NCBI RefSeq assembly: GCF_025154075.1
Contig: NZ_JAOAMU010000001.1
Coordinates: 519,991 to 583,990, forward strand
Source: Chryseobacterium herbae
GTDB lineage: Bacteria; Bacteroidota; Bacteroidia; Flavobacteriales; Weeksellaceae
Direction: 5' to 3'
Length of the DNA: 64,000 bases
Both the position numbers and the translations under genes were made by a program. Positions 1 to 8,106 of this stretch are shown here, one piece after another (positions within the stretch are counted from its first letter, which is position 1; the number at the start of each line of letters is the position of its first letter). The notes beneath the pieces were generated by a model. The model saw only the letters and a program-made list of their open reading frames with translations, did not search any database and was not told the DNA's origin.

Positions 1-478
1 TCAGTTCAGGATCATTAAATCCGTCGTGTACTACTCCATTTTCGTCAGTTCTTGGTTGAGGAAGCGGACGTAAAGCTTTAGTAAGAAGCGTAAAATTCTT
101 TACTAAAATTGTCATTTCCCCTACCTGAGTAGTGAATAAAGTTCCTTCGATACCGATAATATCTCCGATGTCCAAAAGGTGTTTGTACACTTCATTATAC
201 AGTTCTTTGTCATCACCCGGACAGATCTCGTCTCTGTTGAAATAAACCTGGATCTTACCCTTAGAGTCCTGCAATTCAGCAAAAGAAGCCTTCCCCTGAA
301 TTCTGCGGGACATCAATCTACCAGCGATCTTCACCTGTTTATTCTCAGAAAAATCCTGTTTTATAGATTCTGTAGTATCTGTAATCGTATACTCCTCCGC
401 AGGGAACGCATTTATTCCCATTTCAGTAAGCTTGTTCAGCTTTTCTCTTCTAATGATTTCTTGTTCTGATAATTGCAT
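1..478 (-). CDS. lysS: Lysine--tRNA ligase, N-terminal part (cut by window start)
   Basis: Class II lysyl-tRNA synthetase, which charges tRNA-Lys for translation in the cytoplasm. The reverse strand from the ATG at 478 gives 159 codons beginning MQLSEQEIIRREKLNKL. They run into the OB-fold anticodon-binding domain (KVKIAGRLMSRRIQGKASF, then LQDSKGKIQVYFNRD and IIGIEGTLFTTQ-GE), the usual order in LysS. The catalytic domain lies outside the window. No upstream in-frame gene competes for the start, and a good -7 box lies about 23 bases upstream of it. Family assignment comes from motif recognition only. Confidence 0.9.
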   Translation of the reverse strand, partial: MQLSEQEIIRREKLNKLTEMGINAFPAEEYTITDTTESIKQDFSENKQVKIAGRLMSRRIQGKASFAELQDSKGKIQVYFNRDEICPGDDKELYNEVYKHLLDIGDIIGIEGTLFTTQVGEMTILVKNFTLLTKALRPLPQPRTDENGVVHDGFNDPEL

Positions 479-500
479 TTCTTATTTTTCTAAAAGCGTA

Positions 501-530
501 CAAATTTAGGCATTTTTAGTGATTTGTCAA
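501..530 (-). promoter_or_regulatory. Putative lysS promoter
   Basis: On the minus strand TAAATTTG (508 down to 501) is a perfect match to the Bacteroidetes -7 box TAnnTTTG. A TTG at 530-528 lies 19 bases upstream, as expected for the -33 element. The transcript would start about 15 bases before the lysS ATG. Confidence 0.6.
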
Positions 531-547
531 TGATGATTTTTTTAATT

Positions 548-838
548 GTGAATGGTCAATGGGGAATTTGCTTCGCAGGGAATTTATTGATGGAGGTTAT
601 CATTAGAATTAAACGTTAAACGTGAATGGTGAATGGTCAATCTGCTTCGCAGTGAATTCGTTGATGAAGATTATCATTGGGACTAGCAGTTAAAAGTGAA
701 TAATGAATGGTCAATCTGCTTCGCAGTGAAGTTATTGATGGAGGTTATCATTGACGAATAACGGTTTAAATGTGAATGGTCAATTATGAATCTATTTCGT
801 AGTGAATTTATTAGAGGATAGTATGAACAGTTTAAACC
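548..838. repeat. Degenerate tandem repeat, about 75-bp period, four units
   Basis: Units begin at about 548, 622, 696 and 772. Each carries the ordered words GTGAATGGTCAAT, then CTTCGCAG(T)GAATT, then TTGATG(G)AGGTTATCATT, then a TTAAA tail. The fourth unit is the most decayed (TTTCGTAGTGAATTTATTAG). No ORF is supported here. This is the gap between lysS and rlmF. Confidence 0.75.
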
Positions 839-891
839 AACGCCATCAATTTTGAATGGGCTCGCAGGAAATTTCTTTGAACAAATTTATT

Positions 892-1004
892 ATTGGCAAT
901 TGACTTGCGCTGCAAAATTCACAATTGAAATTACCTCCGGCCATTAAAACTATTCACCCAGAATACCATTCACCATTGACTTGCGAAGCAAAATTGACAA
1001 TTCA
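892..1004. repeat. Inverted copies of the same repeat family
   Basis: The words CAATTGACTTGCGCTGCAAAATT (898 onward, given here as a pattern) and ATTCACCATTGACTTGCGAAG followed by CAAAATTGACAATTCACT (968 onward) are the reverse complement of the GAATTGTCAATTTTGCTTCGCAA-type word of the tandem units. The array therefore ends in oppositely oriented copies that could fold back on it. The last copy abuts the rlmF stop codon. Confidence 0.55.
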
Positions 1005-1006
1005 CT

Positions 1007-1933
1007 TTAAAACGAAGCTTTCCGATATTTCTGAGGAACAAAAGTCCATGCCAGCATTCTGCTTACTTTTTGGCCCTGAGCCATATCAATGGTTTTGACA
1101 TCTAATGCTCTGACTTTCTTCAAAAGGGAATTCAGCTTAGGAAGATTATCTTTTTTAGAAACCAAACACGTAAACCAAAGCACCTGTGAGGAATACTGAG
1201 CACTTTCCTCAATCATTTTTGAGATAAAAGCTATTTCACCGCCTTCACACCACAATTCTGACTGCTGTCCGCCAAAATTAAGCAGAGGTTTTTTACCCTT
1301 AGATTTATTAATGTTTTTTGTTTTTCTGAGATTTCCCTTCATGGCAGATTCCTCGGAATCATGGAAAGGAGGATTGCACATAGAAAATGTAAAACGGTCA
1401 CCGTCCTCGATGATATTTTTGAAGATATGATGAGAATCAGGCTGCTGTTTTAAATGAATAGCAGATGATAAATCCGGGTTTTCATCCAAAATACGCTGAG
1501 CATTTTCAAGAGAACTTTTATCAATATCTGTCCCAAGCATTTTCCAACCGTAAGATCTGTGGGCTAATAAAGGATAAACAAGATTTGCTCCTGTTCCGAT
1601 ATCTAAACCCGATACAGAAGTCCCGGTCGGGATTTCAGCCTGTTGTTCGCCTAAAAGATCTGCGATATAATGGATATAATCGGCACGTCCGGGAATAGGA
1701 GGACACAGATTAGTCTCAGGAATATCCCAGTTTTTAATGTTATAAAAATGTAAAAGTAGCGCCTGATTAAGCAGTTTGACCGCTTTGGGAAGACTAAAAT
1801 TAATGGTCTTCGTTTCGTAAGCATTAACGAAGACATAGTGTTTCAGTTCTGGCACACAAGAAATAAGCTGATCAAAATCATAGGGATTGCGATGCAGATT
1901 TCTTGTGTGCAGACTGGATTTTTCAGTAGTCAT
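1007..1933 (-). CDS. rlmF: 23S rRNA (adenine-1618-N6)-methyltransferase
   Basis: Predicted SAM-dependent enzyme that methylates N6 of A1618 in 23S rRNA. The 308 residues contain the family N-terminus (LHTRNLHRNPYDFDQL), a SAM-binding motif I (SGLDIGTGANLVYPLL, about residue 108), the following GTDID acidic loop, and the adenine-N6-methyltransferase catalytic motif NPPF in SMCNPPFHDSEESAM. Family members also show the later NFGGQQSELWCEGGEIAFI block, present here. The length is normal. The gene is followed after 2 bases on the same strand by no partner; upstream, a cytochrome gene ends 2 bases before its ATG, so co-transcription with 1936-2534 is likely. Confidence 0.9.
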   Translation of the reverse strand: MTTEKSSLHTRNLHRNPYDFDQLISCVPELKHYVFVNAYETKTINFSLPKAVKLLNQALLLHFYNIKNWDIPETNLCPPIPGRADYIHYIADLLGEQQAEIPTGTSVSGLDIGTGANLVYPLLAHRSYGWKMLGTDIDKSSLENAQRILDENPDLSSAIHLKQQPDSHHIFKNIIEDGDRFTFSMCNPPFHDSEESAMKGNLRKTKNINKSKGKKPLLNFGGQQSELWCEGGEIAFISKMIEESAQYSSQVLWFTCLVSKKDNLPKLNSLLKKVRALDVKTIDMAQGQKVSRMLAWTFVPQKYRKASF

Positions 1934-1935
1934 AT

Positions 1936-2310
1936 TTATTTTTTCTGACTCAAAATATATTCTACCATTTTTTTAGCATCTTCTTTAGACACCTGTGGAT
2001 GAGGAGCCATCGGAACGCCTCCCCAAACTCCGCTTCCGCCTTCTATAATCTTCGAGGCCAGCATTTCAATATCTTTATCAGAATATTTCCCTGCGATCTC
2101 TTTATAAGAAGGTCCTATCATTCTCTCATTCACGGCATGGCATCCTGAGCAGTCTAATGTTTCGATGATCTGGTCACCTGAAAGATTAGCTTTTACCGGC
2201 TCTGAAACAGCGGATGTCTCAGAGGGTACACTTTGTGCCTCCGTATTTTCTTTTTTAGAACAGGATAGGATCAAAAATCCCAACGCTCCTGCCAAAAGGA
2301 GTTTTTTCAT
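1936..2310 (-). CDS. Small lipoprotein c-type cytochrome
   Basis: A 124-residue exported cytochrome c. The N-terminus MKKLLLAGALGFLILSCSKK is a lipoprotein signal with lipobox LSC, so the protein should be anchored facing the periplasm. One heme site CSGCH lies near residue 74, and a distal Met (GGVPMAPHPQVS) is the likely sixth ligand. The C-terminal helix (EDAKKMVEYILSQ) is typical of small c552-like cytochromes. It probably shuttles electrons in respiration; the exact partner is unknown. Its ATG overlaps the stop of the gene at 2310-2534 by one base (TAATG), so the two are translationally coupled. Confidence 0.8.
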   Translation of the reverse strand: MKKLLLAGALGFLILSCSKKENTEAQSVPSETSAVSEPVKANLSGDQIIETLDCSGCHAVNERMIGPSYKEIAGKYSDKDIEMLASKIIEGGSGVWGGVPMAPHPQVSKEDAKKMVEYILSQKK

Positions 2311-2534
2311 TATTTTTTAGCTGCAGTAGAATCTTTTTTCGCTGCTTCAGGAGTAGCTGGTGCAGGTGTTACAGCTGCAGCCGGAGCCGCTTTCTTAGCT
2401 GTAGAATCTACTACCGCCGGAGCATCTGGTTCTGGCAACATTGTATTGCTGTCCTGTAATGTATGATCCGGTTTCTTAGAACAGTTTACCACTAATAAAC
2501 TTCCGATAAATGCAATTGCTAATACTTTTCTCAT
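2310..2534 (-). CDS. Small Ala/Lys/Pro-rich lipoprotein, function unknown
   Basis: A 74-residue protein with lipoprotein signal MRKVLAIAFIGSLLVVNCSK (lipobox VNC) followed by a low-complexity tail rich in Ala, Pro, Lys and Thr (PAAAVTPAPATPEAAKKDST). No fold is expected; it may be a periplasmic tether. It sits directly upstream of, and overlaps by one base, the cytochrome gene, so it is the first gene of a two- or three-gene unit with the cytochrome and rlmF. Confidence 0.65.
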   Translation of the reverse strand: MRKVLAIAFIGSLLVVNCSKKPDHTLQDSNTMLPEPDAPAVVDSTAKKAAPAAAVTPAPATPEAAKKDSTAAKK

Positions 2535-2674
2535 TATTTTTTCTAATAAAATTTAGACAAAAATATAAAAAATAAGCGTTTAAACTCATGACAAATGTTC
2601 ACCTCATCTATATTTCTCTGGAAAATTAATGTTTAGATAATGATTATTTGTACCAATAGTTTTAAATTTAAGCT

Positions 2675-3319
2675 ATGATTTTCGTCTCCAAAATTCTGTT
2701 TTTCACCAGTCATCATGGTTTTTATACCGTGATTATTCTTCTGGTGTTCTTTAGTCTGCTTTCTTTTGTGACCAAAAAAGCATGGTTTCTCGCTCCTATT
2801 ATTCCTTTGGCTATATTGAATGGTGTCGCAGGACAGTATCTGAATGCCTGGTTTCTAAATAAATACGGTGTTGAAAGTACAGCTATTATCACTTCTGATG
2901 TAGAGACCAATTCCACACTGAATGAAATGTATATTCATGATTACGAAGCGATTGTCAAAAAACAGGACAGAAAATACGCCTCAACATTCTTTTCGACGAC
3001 CAGCGCAACGATCTACCCCATTGAAAATGCCATCAGGATTCCGCAAATGGGACAGCATTTTCCGGTAAAATATATTCCGGGGTATGAGAAAAACATCGTG
3101 ATTCTTTACTATCAGTCTGAGGAAGGAAACAAAATGCTGAAGTATGAAAAATTGGCCCCGGTAGAATCAGCGAAGATTAAATATGAAGCGGACAGAACGA
3201 ATAGAGAATTCATTGAAGAATATATTGCCGCCCTGGAAGATTATCTAAAAACCTATGACAGTGAAGAATACAAAATAAAAATTGAAGAATTAAAAGCAGA
3301 GCTGAAGCAGCTTAAATAG
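2675..3319 (+). CDS. Membrane protein of unknown function
   Basis: A 214-residue protein not recognised by name. It starts with two probable membrane helices (about residues 15-30 VIILLVFFSLLSF and 36-55 FLAPIIPLAILNGVAGQYL), then a soluble domain of about 110 residues, and ends in a charged predicted coiled coil (EEYIAALEDYLKTYDSEEYKIKIEELKAELKQLK). It lies alone between the cytochrome unit and the trp leader, with no clear terminator after it. Confidence 0.6.
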   Translation: MIFVSKILFFTSHHGFYTVIILLVFFSLLSFVTKKAWFLAPIIPLAILNGVAGQYLNAWFLNKYGVESTAIITSDVETNSTLNEMYIHDYEAIVKKQDRKYASTFFSTTSATIYPIENAIRIPQMGQHFPVKYIPGYEKNIVILYYQSEEGNKMLKYEKLAPVESAKIKYEADRTNREFIEEYIAALEDYLKTYDSEEYKIKIEELKAELKQLK

Positions 3320-3359
3320 AGAATTTTCATTTTAAGTTTTTTAATTTTTGGACTTTTTC

Positions 3360-3391
3360 TTGTTTTTGTATTAAAAAATTTTCTACATTTG
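3360..3391 (+). promoter_or_regulatory. Putative trp operon promoter
   Basis: TACATTTG at 3384-3391 is a perfect TAnnTTTG -7 box. TTG at 3360-3362 lies 21 bases upstream; an alternative TTTG at 3365-3368 is too close. Transcription would start about 5-15 bases upstream of the leader ORF, which would then be almost leaderless. Confidence 0.6.
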
Positions 3392-3404
3392 TCCCATGTT
3401 TAAT

Positions 3405-3473
3405 ATGAGCAACAATATTTGGTGGTGGCTTTCAAACTCTTCGTCGGGTCTGGAGGTATTGTCATGTTGCTAA
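3405..3473 (+). CDS. trpL: trp leader peptide with three consecutive Trp codons
   Basis: A 22-codon ORF starting MSNNIWWWLSNSSSG and ending in Cys-Cys-stop, with TGG TGG TGG at 3420-3428. An in-frame ATG at 3396 would add three residues (MFN). A run of three Trp codons just downstream of a promoter and just upstream of a rho-independent terminator and trpE is the classical layout of tryptophan attenuation: stalling at the Trp codons when tryptophan is scarce would favour read-through. A short hairpin (TGCTAA/TTAGCA, 3468-3483) overlaps the leader stop codon. The antiterminator pairing was not resolved by eye. Confidence 0.8.
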   Translation: MSNNIWWWLSNSSSGLEVLSCC

Positions 3474-3508
3474 AGGTTTAGCAGAATAATTAAAATACAC
3501 AATATATA

Positions 3509-3541
3509 GGCTTTGACGGATTCCGTTGAAGCCTTTTTTTT
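3509..3541 (+). terminator. trp attenuator terminator
   Basis: GGCTTTGACGGA (3509-3520) pairs with TCCGTTGAAGCC (3522-3533) to give a 12-bp stem with two G-T pairs, followed directly by eight T (3534-3541). The stem lies between the leader peptide and trpE, so it is an intra-operon attenuator and not an end-of-gene terminator. Confidence 0.85.
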
Positions 3542-3572
3542 ATTTCACCCACAACAAAAAAATACACGTCAG

Positions 3573-4997
3573 ATGACCACTCAAAAAATTAAAATAAAAA
3601 CCGATTCCAAAAAAACACTGGGAGACCTTTATACTCCCATGAATATCTATCTTCAGATCAGAGACCGATTCAGGGATACGATTCTTTTGGAAAGTTCAGA
3701 CTCCAAGAACATTGACAATAATTTTTCTTTCATTGCCGTGAATGCTGTGGCAGGAATTGAAGTTAAAAACCTGACTGAGTTTGAAATCAAGCTTCCAGGT
3801 TTAGATCCTGTAAAACAATTAATCGGGGATAAAAATCTCGCGGATATCTTTGATGAATTTCAGAGTACTTTCGAGTGTGAAACTACACTTGATCCTATTG
3901 AACAGACCGCTCAGAGCCTTTTCGGATATACCAGTTTTGAAGCGGTGCAGTTCTTTGAAGACATTCATTTAAAGCCGCAGAGTCCGGAAGTGGAAATTCC
4001 AATTTTACGTTACAGATTATATCAATATGTGATTGCCATCAACCATTACAATGATGAAATGCATATTATTGAAAATCAGATTCCCGGTTTAAAATCTGAT
4101 CTTTATCTGCTTGAAAATCTGATCAGAAACCAGAATACTCCGGTCTATCCTTTCGAAAAAGTAGAAAACGAAACTTCTAACCTTACCGATGAAGAATATA
4201 TTGAACTGGTAAAAACAGCTCAGAAACACTGTATGAGAGGTGATGTATTCCAACTGGTGTTAAGCAGAAGGTTTGAACAGAAATTCAAAGGGGATGAATT
4301 CAATGTGTACCGTGCCCTTAGAAATATCAATCCATCGCCCTATCTTTTCTTTTTTGATTACGGAAATTATAAATTATTCGGATCAAGCCCTGAAAGTCAA
4401 CTGATTATTAAGGACAACAAAGCCATCATCCACCCTATTGCAGGAACTTTTAAAAGAACCGGACATCTGGAAACGGATCTTCAGTCGATTGAGGCTTTGA
4501 AAAACGATCCAAAGGAAAACGCAGAACATACTATGCTGGTAGACCTTGCCAGAAATGATCTTGGAAAACTGGGCAAAAATGTAACTGTTACTAAACTTAA
4601 AGAGATTCAGCTTTTCTCACACGTAATTCATATGGTAAGCGAAGTGACCGCTGATCTTCCGGAAAACATCAATCCTCTTGATATGGTTTCCGCAACATTT
4701 CCGCAGGGAACTTTAAGCGGTGCGCCAAAACATAAAGCCCTTCAGCTAATCGATCAGTATGAAAAAGATTCCAGAGGATATTATGGAGGATGCATCGGGA
4801 TGATCGGATTAAACGGAACCTGCAACCAGGCGATTATGATCCGTACTTTTTTAAGCAGAAACAATACTCTTTATTATCAGGCCGGAGCCGGACTGGTGGC
4901 AAAATCTGTCCCTGAAAATGAATTGCAGGAAGTGAACAATAAATTAAACGCCTTAAAAAAAGCGGTAGACAAAGCCGGAAAGATAGTGATGAGTTAA
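3573..4997 (+). CDS. trpE: Anthranilate synthase component I
   Basis: Converts chorismate to anthranilate, with ammonia from TrpG; first step of tryptophan synthesis. The ATG at 3573 (474 residues) is chosen because a longer in-frame reading would begin at a TTG inside the attenuator stem. The N-terminal domain has the Trp feedback motif LLESS (about residues 38-42). The chorismate-binding domain shows FGSSPESQL, HPIAGTFKRTG, AEHTMLVDLARNDLG, FSHVIHMVSEV, FPQGTLSGAPK and the closing YYGGCIGMI, all family hallmarks with catalytic residues in place. trpG follows after 70 bases. Confidence 0.95.
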   Translation: MTTQKIKIKTDSKKTLGDLYTPMNIYLQIRDRFRDTILLESSDSKNIDNNFSFIAVNAVAGIEVKNLTEFEIKLPGLDPVKQLIGDKNLADIFDEFQSTFECETTLDPIEQTAQSLFGYTSFEAVQFFEDIHLKPQSPEVEIPILRYRLYQYVIAINHYNDEMHIIENQIPGLKSDLYLLENLIRNQNTPVYPFEKVENETSNLTDEEYIELVKTAQKHCMRGDVFQLVLSRRFEQKFKGDEFNVYRALRNINPSPYLFFFDYGNYKLFGSSPESQLIIKDNKAIIHPIAGTFKRTGHLETDLQSIEALKNDPKENAEHTMLVDLARNDLGKLGKNVTVTKLKEIQLFSHVIHMVSEVTADLPENINPLDMVSATFPQGTLSGAPKHKALQLIDQYEKDSRGYYGGCIGMIGLNGTCNQAIMIRTFLSRNNTLYYQAGAGLVAKSVPENELQEVNNKLNALKKAVDKAGKIVMS

Positions 4998-5067
4998 AAG
5001 TGATGAGTGATAAGTCAAAAATAACTAGCAACTAGCAAAACTACCCCAACCCATTAAAAAACAAAAA

Positions 5068-5676
5068 ATGAGCAACAATATAAACCAACCGGAAACTCCT
5101 ACTCAACTTAAAGTTCTGGTTTTTGATAACTACGACAGCTTCACCTACAACCTTGTCCAGATCATTGAACGAATTCTGGATCAAAAGGTAGATGTCGTTA
5201 GAAATGATCAGATCACCTTGGAAGAGATCGGGAAATATGATAAAATCATTCTCTCTCCGGGCCCCGGAATTCCTGAAGAAGCTGGAATATTACTCGATTT
5301 GATCAGAGAATATGCTTCTACTAAAAGTATTCTGGGTGTATGTCTTGGTCAACAGGCCATCGCAGAAGCTTTTGGAGGAAGCCTGATCAATCTTTCAGAA
5401 ATTTTCCATGGGGTGGCAACGTCTGCCGAACTGGTTAAAGAAAATACAAAGATTTTCAGAAATCTGGCCTCAGGAATGGAAGTGGGAAGATACCACAGCT
5501 GGGCAGTCAATCCGGAAGGTTTCCCGGAAGAGCTTGAAATCACGGCTGTAGATAAGGACGGAATGATCATGGCCCTACAACATAAAACTTATGATGTGCA
5601 CGGCGTACAGTTTCACCCGGAAAGCATTTTAACTCCGGATGGAGAAGTCATTATCAGAAATTTTTTACTGAACTGA
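5068..5676 (+). CDS. trpG: Anthranilate synthase component II (glutamine amidotransferase)
   Basis: Class I glutamine amidotransferase (202 residues) that supplies ammonia to TrpE. The oxyanion motif LSPGPGIPEEAG, the nucleophile elbow GVCLGQQAIAEAFGG with the catalytic Cys, and GVQFHPES with the catalytic His-x-Glu are all present; HSWAV matches anthranilate-synthase-type enzymes. About ten extra residues (MSNNINQPETPTQL) precede the core. The gene is separate from trpD, unlike the fused trpGD of enterobacteria. The upstream spacer (4998-5067) contains the AACTAGC word also found as a tandem repeat near 49.65 kb. Confidence 0.93.
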   Translation: MSNNINQPETPTQLKVLVFDNYDSFTYNLVQIIERILDQKVDVVRNDQITLEEIGKYDKIILSPGPGIPEEAGILLDLIREYASTKSILGVCLGQQAIAEAFGGSLINLSEIFHGVATSAELVKENTKIFRNLASGMEVGRYHSWAVNPEGFPEELEITAVDKDGMIMALQHKTYDVHGVQFHPESILTPDGEVIIRNFLLN

Positions 5677-5677
5677 G

Positions 5678-6160
5678 ATGACTAAGGAAGAGTTTGAGCA
5701 GTTTCTTGCCAAAAAAGAAACATATAATCAAAACAGCAGAACCCAAAGTTCTGATGAAGAAGTTCTCCAGATCTATGCTTACATTTTGGAGCATGAGAAC
5801 TGGGACAGCGATTGGTGGAGTGAATGCCATGGTACTGATCATGTCATAAGGCTCATTCAAAGTTCCAGTGAGAATATTCTTGAAAAAGTAAAAGAAGATG
5901 TTCGCAATTGGAGTGGTTTTCAAATCGAATTATTTGCCCAGTCTTTAATTTCAAGTTTAGAACTTGATTATAAAGTAAATGAAAGGATCACACTGTATTT
6001 AGAATTATTTGATTTCCCAAAACATGATTGTGATCTCTATATAATCTTTGATCAGTTACACATTAATTTAAATCTTGCAGACCAAGAAGTTTTAGAAAGA
6101 CTTGCTGAGAAACTTAATTTCAGCTCAACTGAAGCTTTAATGCAATTTGTTTACCCGTAG
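5678..6160 (+). CDS. Unknown acidic protein inside the trp operon
   Basis: A 160-residue soluble protein, not recognised. It is mostly helical and acidic, with a Trp-rich patch (HENWDSDWWSECHGTDH) around residues 40-55 and a C-terminal LAEKLNFSSTEALMQFV segment. It starts one base after the trpG stop and ends 52 bases before the trpD start, so it must be carried on the trp transcript. Nothing in it suggests a tryptophan enzyme. Small acidic helical proteins of this kind are often immunity proteins in Bacteroidetes, but that is only a guess. Confidence 0.65.
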   Translation: MTKEEFEQFLAKKETYNQNSRTQSSDEEVLQIYAYILEHENWDSDWWSECHGTDHVIRLIQSSSENILEKVKEDVRNWSGFQIELFAQSLISSLELDYKVNERITLYLELFDFPKHDCDLYIIFDQLHINLNLADQEVLERLAEKLNFSSTEALMQFVYP

Positions 6161-6212
6161 AATTATGAAACCAACAGAAAACGATTACGCGACAACCATA
6201 AAAACTCCACAA

Positions 6213-7202
6213 ATGAAAGAAATATTACAATACCTGTTCAATCATCACACTTTGTCTAAATCTGAGGCAAAGGCTACCATGATTGAGATTGCTCAGAATA
6301 AATTTAATCCGGCAGAAGTGACGGCCTTTATCAGCGTTTTTCTAATGCGGAATATTACCCTAAAAGAACTGGAAGGATTCAGGGAAGCTCTTCTGCAGAT
6401 GGCAGTTCCCGTACATCTTGACCATCATGATACAATGGATATTGTGGGAACCGGAGGTGATGGCAAAAACACCATCAATATATCAACGCTGGCAAGTTTT
6501 GTTGTGGCCGGAACAGGACAGAAAGTGGCCAAACACGGAAATTACGGAGCATCTGCTACCACAGGATCATCTAATGTCATGGAAGAGCTTGGCTATCAGT
6601 TCAAAAACAATTCAGATGAGCTGAATAAAGATCTTGATCAAGCCAATATATGTTTTCTGCACGCTCCGTATTTTCATCCTGCCCTTCAGTCTGTAGGTGC
6701 TTTGAGAAAAGCATTGGGATTGAGAACGTTTTTCAATCTTCTGGGGCCGTTAGTCAATCCTGCCAAACCGAAATATTCCGTGATTGGTGTTTACAATCTT
6801 GAAATCGCAAGAATTTATCAATATCTGTTGCAGAAAGAAGAACGTGAATTTATCCTTGTCCACGGATTGGACGGTTATGATGAGATAAGTCTTACACAGG
6901 ACAGCAAAATCATTACGAAAAACGGTGAAGAGATTTATTCAGCGGAAGATCTGGGATTTGAATCCGTAAGTCCGGAAAGTATTCTGGCGGGTGAAACCCC
7001 TCAGGAATCTGCAAAAATCTTCAGGAATATTCTGGAAGGAAACGGTTCAATACAACAGAACTCTGTAGTTCTTGCCAATGCATCGACTGCTCTCTTCCAC
7101 ACCCAGAAATTCGGGAGCTACGAAGATTGTCTCTTAATGGCCAAAGAAAGTCTGGAAAGCGGAAAAGCTTTGAGAAGCCTGGAATTACTGGTGAATGGAT
7201 AA
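6213..7202 (+). CDS. trpD: Anthranilate phosphoribosyltransferase
   Basis: Transfers the phosphoribosyl group from PRPP to anthranilate. PRPP-binding GTGGDGKNTINIS and KHGNYGASATTGSSNVMEELG, and the later GLRTFFNLLGPLVNP and EFILVHGLDGYDEIS blocks, are all intact. The start at 6213 (329 residues, MKEILQYLFNHHTLSKSEA) matches the usual family N-terminus. An in-frame ATG at 6165, just after the upstream stop, would add 16 residues and cannot be excluded. The following spacer (7203-7269) holds a degenerate TAACTTCTAATTTCTAACATC repeat. Confidence 0.93.
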   Translation: MKEILQYLFNHHTLSKSEAKATMIEIAQNKFNPAEVTAFISVFLMRNITLKELEGFREALLQMAVPVHLDHHDTMDIVGTGGDGKNTINISTLASFVVAGTGQKVAKHGNYGASATTGSSNVMEELGYQFKNNSDELNKDLDQANICFLHAPYFHPALQSVGALRKALGLRTFFNLLGPLVNPAKPKYSVIGVYNLEIARIYQYLLQKEEREFILVHGLDGYDEISLTQDSKIITKNGEEIYSAEDLGFESVSPESILAGETPQESAKIFRNILEGNGSIQQNSVVLANASTALFHTQKFGSYEDCLLMAKESLESGKALRSLELLVNG

Positions 7203-7269
7203 CACTTTATAAACTATTCTCGAGCACATCTAACTTCTAATTTCTAACATCTAACTTCTACAAGGAAAC

Positions 7270-8043
7270 ATGACAATACTCGATACAATTATTGCAAGGA
7301 AAAAAGAAGAAATTGCAGTTTCAAAAGCTGAAATTTCAATTGACCGTCTGAAGAATTCTGATTTTTTTGGAAGAAAAACTTTTTCTCTGAAAGAATTTGT
7401 AAAAAATAAAAGCGGAATTATTGCTGAATTTAAAAGAAAATCTCCTTCAAAAGGAATCATCAATGATCAGGTTCAGCCTCTGGAAGTAACTTCTGCTTAT
7501 GAAAATTTTGGAGCTTCCGGAATTTCAATTCTTACTGATAAAGATTTTTTTGGAGGAAGTTTTGATGATATTCTGAATGTAAGGAAGCGTATCAACATTC
7601 CAATTCTCAGAAAGGATTTTATGGTGGATGAATACCAGTTTTATGAAGCCAAAAGCATCGGAGCTGATGTGGTTTTATTGATTGCAGCGTGTTTATCTCC
7701 CAATCAGGTTCAGGAGTTCACAGAATTAGCACACGAACTGAATCTGGAAGTGTTATTGGAGATTCATACAGAAGAAGAGCTGAAACATTGCAATGCTAAA
7801 ATTGATCTTGTGGGAATTAATAACAGAAATTTAAAAGACTTTAAAGTGGATCTTCAGCATTCAGTACAGTTAAAAGACCAGCTTCCAAAAGATGTTTTAT
7901 CTGTCGCTGAAAGTGGCATTTATAATCTCGAAGATTTTAAATATTTAAAGGAAAAAGGATTCGACGGTTTCCTGATGGGAGAATATTTTATGATTAATGA
8001 GGATCCGGCGAAAGCGTTTGAAGAGTTTACTTTGGCGATTTGA
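7270..8043 (+). CDS. trpC: Indole-3-glycerol-phosphate synthase
   Basis: A 257-residue TIM barrel that closes the indole ring from carboxyphenylamino-deoxyribulose phosphate. Signature segments are IIAEFKRKSPSKGII near residue 56 (substrate-binding Lys and Ser), ILRKDFMVDEYQ (catalytic Lys), LLEIHTEEEL (catalytic Glu), VGINNRNLKDFKVD and the phosphate-binding AESGIYN and FLMGEYFM loops. It is a stand-alone enzyme, not fused to trpF. Spacer 8044-8106 is a low-complexity GATGATTTG/GATGTGATGAT stretch. Confidence 0.94.
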   Translation: MTILDTIIARKKEEIAVSKAEISIDRLKNSDFFGRKTFSLKEFVKNKSGIIAEFKRKSPSKGIINDQVQPLEVTSAYENFGASGISILTDKDFFGGSFDDILNVRKRINIPILRKDFMVDEYQFYEAKSIGADVVLLIAACLSPNQVQEFTELAHELNLEVLLEIHTEEELKHCNAKIDLVGINNRNLKDFKVDLQHSVQLKDQLPKDVLSVAESGIYNLEDFKYLKEKGFDGFLMGEYFMINEDPAKAFEEFTLAI

Positions 8044-8106
8044 TGATTTGCTAATACGATGATTTGGTGATGTGATGATATGTTGATGTAATGATGAGAA
8101 AACAGA

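Noticed and set aside
179..469. Plus-strand ORF of 96 codons
   Set aside because: Antisense shadow of lysS, whose protein motifs are clear on the minus strand.
3513..3572. N-terminal extension of trpE starting at a TTG
   Set aside because: The TTG lies in the attenuator stem and the extension is not family-like; ATG 3573 is used.
5678..6160. Assigning the protein an immunity or trp role
   Set aside because: No motif supports either; left as unknown.
6147..6212. Longer trpD starts (TTG 6147, ATG 6165)
   Set aside because: TTG start overlaps the previous gene; ATG 6165 cannot be excluded but the family N-terminus begins at 6213.
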